In this document: positions 48,729 through 58,860 of the stretch, piece by piece
How positions within the stretch are numbered: the stretch's first letter is position 1
Layout of the letters: the number at the start of each line of letters is the position of its first letter
Translations under genes and position numbers: made by a program
The notes under the pieces: generated by a model
The model's database searches: none
Told to the model about the DNA's origin: nothing
What the model saw: the letters and a program-made list of their open reading frames with translations, nothing else
DNA from: Cylicocyclus nassatus
Taxonomy: Eukaryota > Nematoda > Chromadorea > Rhabditida > Strongylidae
Length of the DNA: 64,000 nt
NCBI GenBank assembly: GCA_958299035.1
Contig: CATQJL010000326.1
Coordinates: forward strand, 5,098,232 to 5,162,231
Direction: 5' to 3'

Positions 48729-49792
48729 TTGTTTTCTGACATTCATTAGTGTTACGAGAAGCCTAAGGTAAGCGTTTGTCCAAGTGGGATTTCAAAGTGT
48801 CGGGAACGCCCCTTCCTAAACTTCGTGTTTGCTTCATCAACGCCACTTTCACACTTAGGGCCGCAAGCACTAACATCCCGCCGGGATGGGGATCGCAGCT
48901 CAAAAGAAAGCTTTATATTCTAAAAACGCCAGGTATGTGGATCCACGCTGTCCACCTATCCATAAGTATCCCCACCATCTTACACTAAACGCGTTGAATA
49001 GGAGCAAGAAGTTGTACACCGCACTTTCTAAGTTTTATATGCTCCCGTGATGATTCCCCGTGACTGACCGTCCTTTCTTCAAGGTCATTTTTCTTTTTTC
49101 GAAGTTAAGGAAAACCTTCCAGAGTTGTACTGCTTATTTAACCCAACAGTACTAAGTATGCTGCTGATAGTGAACAAATGGGTTTTTGAAATATCGATAT
49201 TCACGGCAGAGGTGCGATAGGTGGAGCCGGGCCCCTAAAAGTGAAGGTAGTTCCAGCTACCACTGGCCGGCCAAAAGTGAAGGGGTAACGGGACAGTCAC
49301 CCCCCCCCCCCCCCCAAAAAAAAAACGTCGACCGGGGGGGGGGGAGGGGGGTAGAGAGGGAGGGGGTAGCATAAGACGGTTTTGGGTTTGGGTTTTTTGG
49401 TTTTTTTGGTTTGGGTTATTTCGGACTTTTGGGTTTTGATTTTTTTGCTGAAACTTAAAAAAAAGGAAATTAAGCAAAACGAACGCAAGAAAGTATTGAG
49501 AGCATATTCTATGTAGTTTACTTTTAGGAAGTCGCGTCGCCCAGCGCGAGCACCTGGAGGCCATCACCGACATGGACGCATATATGCCTCAGCACTTTCT
49601 ACGATAGAGCAAAGCTTCATAATGACTTCGGATAACTGAAGAGCTCTAACCCAACGGTCCTCTTCAGGGTCAATAACTGTGACCCAACGGCCCTCTTTAT
49701 GGCCACAAATACGATGAGTACAACTGCATGAATATTTCAAATGAAGGTGTTATAGTGTTTTTGTGAAGTACTCAGCTAGACTTCATGTGTTT

Positions 49793-50292
49793 NNNNNNNN
49801 NNNNNNNNNNNNNNNNNNNNNNNNNNNNNNNNNNNNNNNNNNNNNNNNNNNNNNNNNNNNNNNNNNNNNNNNNNNNNNNNNNNNNNNNNNNNNNNNNNNN
49901 NNNNNNNNNNNNNNNNNNNNNNNNNNNNNNNNNNNNNNNNNNNNNNNNNNNNNNNNNNNNNNNNNNNNNNNNNNNNNNNNNNNNNNNNNNNNNNNNNNNN
50001 NNNNNNNNNNNNNNNNNNNNNNNNNNNNNNNNNNNNNNNNNNNNNNNNNNNNNNNNNNNNNNNNNNNNNNNNNNNNNNNNNNNNNNNNNNNNNNNNNNNN
50101 NNNNNNNNNNNNNNNNNNNNNNNNNNNNNNNNNNNNNNNNNNNNNNNNNNNNNNNNNNNNNNNNNNNNNNNNNNNNNNNNNNNNNNNNNNNNNNNNNNNN
50201 NNNNNNNNNNNNNNNNNNNNNNNNNNNNNNNNNNNNNNNNNNNNNNNNNNNNNNNNNNNNNNNNNNNNNNNNNNNNNNNNNNNNNNNNNNNN
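49793..50292. other. Assembly gap of 500 N
   Basis: Exactly 500 undetermined bases. The round number suggests a scaffold placeholder rather than a measured size. Confidence 0.95.
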
Positions 50293-50317
50293 AAGCAGTG
50301 GTATCAACGCAGAGTAC
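50293..50317 (+). other. SMART cDNA/PCR adapter left in the assembly
   Basis: The first 25 bases after the gap start AAGCAGTGGTATCAACG and end CAGAGTAC, the well-known SMART (Clontech) oligo/PCR primer. Genomic sequence resumes at 50318 in the middle of a repeat arm. This is synthetic contamination. Confidence 0.95.
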
Positions 50318-53300
50318 TCCATTTACACTAAAATTCCAGGAAAGAAACTTATATCCCACAACTATGCACATCCGTATATTGGAAGATGCGCCTCGTCGAG
50401 CTGAGTTGAATGGTACTCTTATATATAGAATTCATAAATTTTGGATCAAGATAAGGTCTTTTCTATAAAGAAGTTAGGCGTTGCGCGGCGTTGCGCGACA
50501 AAGTTAGGTGACTTTTGCCGCTTTTCCGCTGACTTTTGCCGCGCGACGCGGCAAAAGTCACCTAACTTCGGCGGCGCCGCGTAAGTTAAGTGCCGCCGCC
50601 ATTTTTTTTCACAAATTACGGGTGGTATTGTATATTAGGTTGATGCATGATTCCTGCACCAGACTAGGTACAGACCGCAATAATTCAGAAAAATGCTATA
50701 TCCCAAACAGGATTCGATATATCAATAGATAGAGCAAACCTAGTTCTACTAGATAGTGCTCAAACATCTGCACCAGCTTTGATCCACGAGAAGTTTTGAG
50801 CCGAAAACTGAAAAAAACCATGCGTTCGAAAACCTTAAGACCAATCAAAACAAAATTGTACCTTCGTTCAAAAAGCTCCTACAAAATTTCTTACTTGCTC
50901 GTAGACATTCCACATAAGACATTTATCTATGCGGTTGCTGTATTTTTTCTCTCAGCCAGACGATGAGAAAACGAAGTTTTTCATGTTTTTGCCAAATTAC
51001 TGCTGAGATGTTCTAGCACTAACAATTGTATAGTACATGCCATTAGCAGTAAAACTTCAAATTTTCAGCCTTCTGAAACTGCTAGTTTACGAGAATGACG
51101 AGTCTAGCTTTCCTTATCTGAATTTTTCTTGCTTAGTTGCTAAAAATTCGACATTTCTCGTAAACCAGCTGCCATAAAGAGCTGAAAATTCACACTCATA
51201 ATTTTAACGTCCTATAGTATACAACTGTCAGTGCTAGAACGTCTCCGCATTGATCTGAAAAAGAAAGCATAGAAAACTTCTTTTTCTCAATTTCTAGCTG
51301 AGAGAAAAATACAGCAACTGCACAGAGAAATGTCTTATACGAAATGACAATGCATGAGCATGTTAGGAATTTTGATGAATTTTTCCGAACGGAATTCCAA
51401 TTTTTCTGGTTTTCTGGGGCGCTTGGATCTTTTTCATTTTTGTCTTCAATCTTCGCCTGGACAAAGCTAATGCAAATCTTCAAGAACTATCTTGTAGAGC
51501 TAGATTTGCTCTATTTAATGATATATCGAATCCTATTTGGGATGTAGGATTATTGCGGATTATTGTGGTCTGTACCTATTTTGGTGCAAGAATTATGCAC
51601 CAACCCAATATGAGTCGCAAGTCTGTGTATGACTGAAGTTCGTTTACGGAACGCTTGTGCGTCAACAGTTGCCATTGCGAGTTGCCAAGCGACTGTTTTC
51701 TAGTGTTTTCTTTGTTTATTCTTTGATTTTTAGGTAAGTCTTTGCTGATAAAGGAGAAGAAGGTAAATCACATCACAGAATAATTTCTGTTCTGAGCAGT
51801 TATATCATCGCTTCCCGAGTATCTACGTGGAAGCACGCCGCGTTAATTTTATGTTTTTTATCATTTCCTTTTCTTTCGTCAATTCTTGCTTTTTTCATCT
51901 CATGAAGCATTTGTATGAGCGCTAGTAGGCTTGCGCTGCAGCAGCTTTGCTCAAAAGAAAATAAGCTCTAATTGAGTACTTTGTGTGTTAAAAACGATAA
52001 GTCAAGCCTAAAAGCTTACTAGCGTTCGAAGTGCTTTACAAAAGGAAAAAGGCTGAGTTGACAGAAAATACACATGAAACTGGCCCGATGTGATTCCATA
52101 TAGATACGGAGAATAAGCAATGATATAACCATTTAGAAAGCAGAAAATACTTTCTACTTACCTTTTTTCCTTCATCAGTAACGAATTACCCGAAAAGCAA
52201 AGAATAAGCAAAGAAAACGTTAAAAATCAATCGCGGGAACCCGCAATGGCAATTGTTGACTCACACGCGTTGCCGGGTCTGCAGGAACACTATATTAAGC
52301 AGTAAACCTACTCGACTGTACAATCAGCGTTTTCTACTGCTTTTATTTAATACTTAAAAATGTGCCGTAGCTAACACAATCAATCAAAATACTTGGGATG
52401 TAATCCGTACTAAAGAAAATAAGAAAGCATCCATTAAGTTAGCTCAAGTCTAGTCTCTGAAAAGTTGAAGAAGGGAAAGGATTAAGTTTGTCTAGACTTA
52501 GGGCCCCATTCACTAACATCCCAGCTAGGGAGGGGATCTTAGCTCAATTAAAGCTTCATATTCTGGAGCTCCAAATATCTGGATTTCACTCTGTCTACCT
52601 CTCCGTAAGTTCTCCTACCATCCTTCACTATGAACATATTGAACAGGGGCAAAAATCTTTATAAGCCGCATTTTCCAGCTTTCTGTATAATCCCTTGATG
52701 ATCCCAGCTGCCGACCGCCTTTTCTTTGAAGGCAGCCTCCACCAGATTCTCGGCTTCCACGTTTTTGTCGTTCTGGGGCCTTCTCATGTCCCTATTCCGA
52801 ACCCCGACGAACCCCGCTTCGGAGAACCCACAGGGCGAGTTGTGCGGAACGATGATTGGTTGGGTGCGCTTAAATGGGCGGCACGAACGTCACGCTCACT
52901 CAAAGGGTCGATATGGCGAATCCGCCATTCAAAGCAATTTTTGAAGCAATTTTCCCGCTTCGGAAGCAACTTCTGGCAGGGCGAGTTGGGCAAGTATACA
53001 GCCGAGGGCCACACTACTGTTGAAGATCAGAATCTCATCGACCACATTTTGGGAAAACGGTGCCTTTAAACTCATTTTCTTTTTTGGAAGTCAATAAAAA
53101 ACATTTCAAAGTTGTGCTGTTTATTTGACACAACAGTGCTAGTCATGTTTCTGGTAAGAAAGCAATGTTTTGAAGTCATGACTTTGCGATTGAGGCTTAC
53201 CGTGAATCAGAGGTGCGATAGTCGGAGCCATTTTCCACCTACCTTCACTTGAGCTGGTACAGGGTGACCACCTTCACTTTTTGGTTTCGATTTTTTTGCT

Positions 53301-54907
53301 GAAAATGAAAAAAGGGAAATTAAGCAAAACGAACGCAAGAAAGTATTGAGAGCATATTCTATGTAGTTTACTTTTAGGAAGTCGCGTCGCCCAGCGCGAG
53401 CACCTGGAGGCCATCACCGACATGGACGCATATATGCCTCAGCACTTTCTACGATAGAGCAAAGCTTCATGATGACTTCGGATAACTGAAGAGCTCTTAC
53501 CCAACGGTCCTCTTCAGGGCCAATAACTGTGACCCAACGGCCTTCTTTATGGCCACAAATACGATGAGTACAACTGCATGAATATTTCAAATAAAGGTGT
53601 TAGAGTGTATTTGTGAAGTACTCAGCTAGACTTCATGTGTTTCATCAAGTACATTTTGTTATGACTACTGCGAAGAAAGTAGGTCGATCCAGGCAGTAAC
53701 CGCCGACAAGCAGAATTTCGAATGATAAAATAATGAAAAATCGTGCGATGATTCCATTGTTATAGATCTGCTGGTTGAAGACGTCAGCAATTGCGACTTC
53801 ATAGGTTTTGAAGAGTAATTGTTGTTCTACCAGACAGTAAAACAATCAGTTTGATTTGAGGAGTGGCCGCCGAGAACGAGAATTCTGAAAAATCTTAAAA
53901 CTCTTCTCAATTTTAGGTTGCTTAATGACAGCTGACAGTTAAACTCTTAGAAATCCGGATATTGAAGGTGTGTGATGTTGCGACTTCATAGATTTTGTAG
54001 GGTGAGGTTTGCACTATCAGAATATGTCTTAGCTGTACCGATCTATTGAAGCATCGCCGAGATCCAGGCTCTTAAAAAAGCAGGTGAAAACCCGTTTTTC
54101 AGCCCATAACTTCTTCAGAATTGCATAATTCATGTTGCGACTTCATAGGTTGGATTCTCCTCATCAAGAGCTTTCAGATGATGTATAATATGTGGGGGAT
54201 TCAATGTTTCTTGCGGCTCTAACCCGAGGTGGAGTACTCCTCTTCACTAATTCTCCACCCCGCCCATTTCAATGTACTGGCGGGAGGCCGCCAGTGGAGA
54301 ATTAGTGAAGAGAAGTACTCCACCCCGGGGCACATGCCGTAGGAGAATCTAACCTATGAAGTCGCAACATGAATTATGCAATTCTGAAGAAGTTATGAGC
54401 TGAAAAACGGGTTTTCACCTGCTTTTTTAGAGCCTGGATCTCGGCGATCTTTCAATGTATCGGTACAGCTAAGACATATTCTGATAGGACAAACCTCACC
54501 TACAAAACCTATGAAGTCGCAACATCACACACCTTCAAAGTCCGGATTTCTAAGAGTTTAACTGTCAGCTGTCATTAAGCAACCTAAAATTGAGAAGATT
54601 TTTAAGATTTTTCAGAACTCTCGTTCTCGGCGGCCACTCCTCAAATTAAACTGATTGTTTTACTGTCTGGTAGAACAACAATTACTCTTCAAAACCCATG
54701 AAGTCGCAATTGCTGACGTCTTCAACCAGCAGATCTATAACAATGGAATCATCGCACGATTTTTCTTTATTTATCATTCGAAATTCTGCTCGGCGGTTAC
54801 TGCCTGGATCGACCTACTTTCTTCGCAGTAGTCATAACGAAATGTACCTGATAAAACACATGAAGTCTAGCTGAGTACTTCACAAAAACACTATAACACC
54901 TTCATTT
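50318..54907. repeat. Second copy of the transposon complex, direct part
   Basis: This stretch matches 41249-45842 at an offset of about 9065, with a handful of single-base and homopolymer-length differences. It contains the end of the giant fold-back arm, the mariner-like element (50635-51608), the diverged fold-back (51655-52322) and the left arm of the palindromic element with its frameshifted 124-codon frame (52695-53069). Confidence 0.9.
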
Positions 54908-57900
54908 GAAATATTCATGCAGTTGTACTCATCGTATTTGTGGCCATAAAGAGGGCCGTTGGGTCACAGTTATTGACCCTGAAGAGGACCGTTGGGTTAG
55001 AGCTCTTCAGTTATCCGAAGTCATTATGAAGCTTTGCTCTATCGTAGAAAGTGCTGAGGCATATATGCGTCCATGTCGGTGATGGCCTCCAGGTGCTCGC
55101 GCTGGGCGACGCGACTTCCTAAAAGTAAACTACATAGAATATGCTCTCAATACTTTCTTGCGTTCGTTTTGCTTAATTTCCTTTTTTTTAAGTTTCAGCA
55201 AAAAAATCAAAACCCAAAAGTCCGAAATAACCCAAACCAAAAAAACCAAAAAACCCAAACCCAAAACCGTCTTATGCTACCCCCTCCCTCTCTACCCCCC
55301 TCCCCCCCCCCCGGTCGACGTTTTTTTTTTGGGGGGGGGGGGGTGACTGTCCCGTTACCCCTTCACTTTTGGCCGGCCAGTGGTAGCTGGAACTACCTTC
55401 ACTTTTAGGGGCCCGGCTCCACCTATCGCACCTCTGCCGTGAATATCGATATTTCAAAAACCCATTTGTTCACTATCAGCAGCATACTTAGTACTGTTGG
55501 GTTAAATAAGCAGTACAACTCTGGAAGGTTTTCCTTAACTTCGAAAAAAGAAAAATGACCTTGAAGAAAGGACGGTCAGTCACGGGGAATCATCACGGGA
55601 GCATATAAAACTTAGAAAGTGCGGTGTACAACTTCTTGCTCCTATTCAACGCGTTTAGTGTAAGATGGTGGGGATACTTATGGATAGGTGGACAGCGTGG
55701 AATCCACATACCTGGCGTTTTTAGAATATAAAGCTTTCTTTTGAGCTGCGATCCCCATCCCGGCGGGATGTTAGTGCTTGCGGCCCTAAGTGTGAAAGTG
55801 GCGTTGATGAAGCAAACACGAAGTTTAGGAAGGGGCGTTCCCGACACTTTGAAATCCCACTTGGACAAACGCTTACCTTAGGCTTCTCGTAACACTAATG
55901 AATGTCAGAAAACAAACATATACGTAACTTGTTAGAGTACAAAGTACTCTAACAAGTTACGTATATGTACAATTTTATTAACAAAACAACATAAGTCATC
56001 AAATAAACCATATACAAATTTACGAAAAGTTTTGGCGTAGTCTCAGATGAGTCAAGTTCATTTGGTTGATGCTGTTCGGAATCATCACTTTCCACGACAA
56101 CGGTGGGAGTGGATAGTGGCGTCACCTCTCGCGCGAACTCGTATTTTCTCGAGTTATGCCGTGACTGCAGCGTATCTTCATCGCTGACCACGTTAATAGC
56201 CGACAGCTTGTGAGCTTGAAAATCGCGCTGGAGCAAGCTGGCAGTTGAGCCTGCTCGGCCCTAGTGGTCCTGGTGAGATTTGTGGATCAGTCAATACCGA
56301 CAACCATGGACCTAGATAAAGTTGATGATATGGTGTTATAAAAACGTGTTTGACTTGCTGTGCAGAGACGAATGACTTTCGCTGTTGCTCGATGAAAAGA
56401 AGGACCTGTAATTGTTCCTGATTGAGTTGTGCATTAAAAGTACGAAAAACTTCATCCTGTAGAGATTTTTAATTCAGCATACCAAAAGTGTGCGGTTTGA
56501 CCTTCAACTGTTTTTCAATCTCCGCGGGAAAGATGAGGGTACGGTAATACAGCAACAGTCAAAGGATGGAGGCTATATTGTGAAGCCCACATCAGCCTAT
56601 GGCCTAAGGAATAACTCCAGCGATCCTGTCGTCACAATTTTCGATCGCTGCAACTAGACCGCCTGGGCAACAGTTTATTGCGTGAAAATTGCTCATCGCT
56701 TGACTACCGGACATACCCAAAGCGATCTCATAGACGCTCACACACCACACCGCGTCATACGTACTTTTGGAAAATTTGCGCTAATCTGTCTTAAGTGAAA
56801 ATTCGAACGGAACATGGCGCCATATGTTTTCACTGAACATTACATAAAACGAGGAAGGGTATGGATTCACATTCATCCTAGTATTTACCAACGTTTTTCT
56901 ATCGGCCAAGTTGACATCTGCAATAAAATCGACTACTAATTCATGAACTTTTGAGTTTCACTTTCAACCATATGTTAGCTTCGCAACAGTAAGGCCATGC
57001 TTTCGGCCTTCTAAAAAACTCTGGGTAGGCATATTTTAACAACGGGTGGTGTGAGAGCTATTGTCTGCCAATCTGCGAACGATGATACACATATGCTTAA
57101 GTAACCGAGATTGCACATCTATTCTGCCTCAGAAATTATAGCGAGAACATTCAAGATTCGGCCGCCATTATTTGTTTTCAATAAACAAGAACAAAAGAAG
57201 ATTAATGCATTGCGAGAACAGTAAGTGTTCACAGAGGGTGAGGTGACATATGGGAAGCATTCCATACTATGTGCTTCGCATGTGTTGTTTTCAAGGACTA
57301 TAGTATGAAATGTTCGATGACCCCTTCTCTCATATGGAGAGAAAGCGCTTGTGTGAGATAGAATAGTTCTAAATGGAATTCGCACTGGCAAAAAATACAA
57401 AACTTCTCAAAATGAGGAGCCATTCGGGCGATTCGCAAATCGCTAGTGCAGAACTAGCGACGGCCACATCGCTGAGTTTGGGCGATATCGCAACCATATC
57501 CCTGCTGAGAGTATGCCCGTCCAAAAAAAGGCCCGCGATTCGTCGCAGCTTCAATCTGACATCTCAACTGCAGTGCGACCACACACTCAGATAATCACCG
57601 GGGGCAGGCGGGCACCGGAAAAATAGTTCGCTGATTTCTTGCGGTTTCTTGCGCTTGCAGGTATTTGGAAGAATTTTGACGAAGTTCTAGACTTACGCTC
57701 GGAGAACAATCGCGGTTTCCTTATAGATTAGTTGCGGCGGAATCTCCGCCTGAATATGCAAAATTAATGAGAACCGCACGGTCCTTTGTGGAGGACCGCG
57801 CAGTCCTCAGATACTTTCCGCTGAGAGAAAGTACCCCAAACTTGAGCACCCAATTTTCAGGTGTATAAGCCGCACCCTTTTCGCTCTATAGGCAAACACG

Positions 57901-58798
57901 CCAAAAGACTGATTGTCATCATGGAGCGCGTTAAGTGAGAGCAGTATGTGATAAGGCGACCGCTTCGCGAGACATATGCGCGGCGGCACGCCTGGGTCTG
58001 CTCACGTTTAGAGCAAAAAGGGTGCGGCTTATACACCTGAAAATAGGGTAATTAAACCACCGATGCCACCTCTGCCACATAGAGTCTCATCTTCACTCGG
58101 CGTACGCCTGAAACTGCCCAAAAGAGTCCGAGCGCCTGCTGAAAGTTCGGTCAGCGTTTGCTGAAAGAGACTATTTGACGAGCGCCTGCTGAAAGCTCGG
58201 TCAGCGTTTGCTGAAAGAGATTATTTGACGAGCACCTGCAGAAAATTCTGTGTTTGCTGCACGGCAAAGCATTAGTCAGTAAAGGAAGTACCGCTCGCTG
58301 AAGGTTTGGTCACGCCCCAAAATTCTGCTGACCGCCTGCAGAAAAGCGCGAGTTTGCGGACCGCCTGCCCCCGGCGATTGTCTGAGCAGTTGGGCGCGCG
58401 TGCACTGCGGACTTGGAACACATGTCCGAGTTGGAAATCGCGACGACTGAAATCGCGGGAGGTATCTCCAGGCTTTAGCCGACAAAATGCGCAAAACGCA
58501 AGCAGCGTAAAGCCTAACGCACAAACTATGCGCCATTTTTTTCGATGTCGTCGGGTTATGTTCGGCCACCACTCCTGTTTTTGCCGCCCCAGAGACTTTT
58601 GCACGGAAACTTCTTCAGGGTCCAAGAATTTGGGTTTGTCGCCTAGCGCCCTACACCACTCGACACACATGTGCTGCGAATTGCATGGGTTTGTTCTTGT
58701 TTAGAGCAAAAGGGTGAGGCGACCCAAAGATAGGGTAAAATTATTTGGGAAAATTCTCAAGCGAATTTATTGGTACAGATGCACTACAATAATTTTCG
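54854..58798. repeat. Second copy of the transposon complex, inverted part
   Basis: Reverse complement of 45848-49792. Here the palindromic element looks complete: its right arm continues from 54262 to about 55790. Beyond it lie the hairpin (55917-55969), a minus-strand 95-codon frame (55949-56236), the CTCAGACAATC-ended element (about 57580-58385) and then the natural 3' flank of gene E. A minus-strand stretch near 56330-56470 can be read through without stops and contains LNQEQLQVLLF, but no full domain can be assigned. Confidence 0.85.
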
Positions 58799-58860
58799 AA
58801 CTTGATGTTCTTTGTAATTACATTCGTATTCACAAAACATTTTAGCCCTTTATTTTCCGA

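Larger units (their letters stand above)
45843..49792. repeat. Segment inverted relative to 54854-58798
   Basis: The whole 3.95-kb stretch is the reverse complement of 54854-58798, while the DNA on its left (41249-45842) matches 50318-54907 in direct orientation. Its first ~60 bp (CGAAAATTATTGTAGTGCATC) equals the 3' flank of lysozyme gene E. It includes an ~800-bp element with CTCAGACAATC ends (46257-47058), a tandem repeat (46402-46512), a perfect hairpin (48676-48728) and a homopolymer-rich block (49300-49440). Confidence 0.85.

Noticed and set aside
49235..49573. Proline/lysine-rich frame over G/C and A/T homopolymers
   Set aside because: Driven by homopolymer and simple-sequence DNA; its length differs between the two copies because of run-length error.
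49763..50468. Long frames spanning the gap
   Set aside because: They consist of undetermined bases and adapter sequence.
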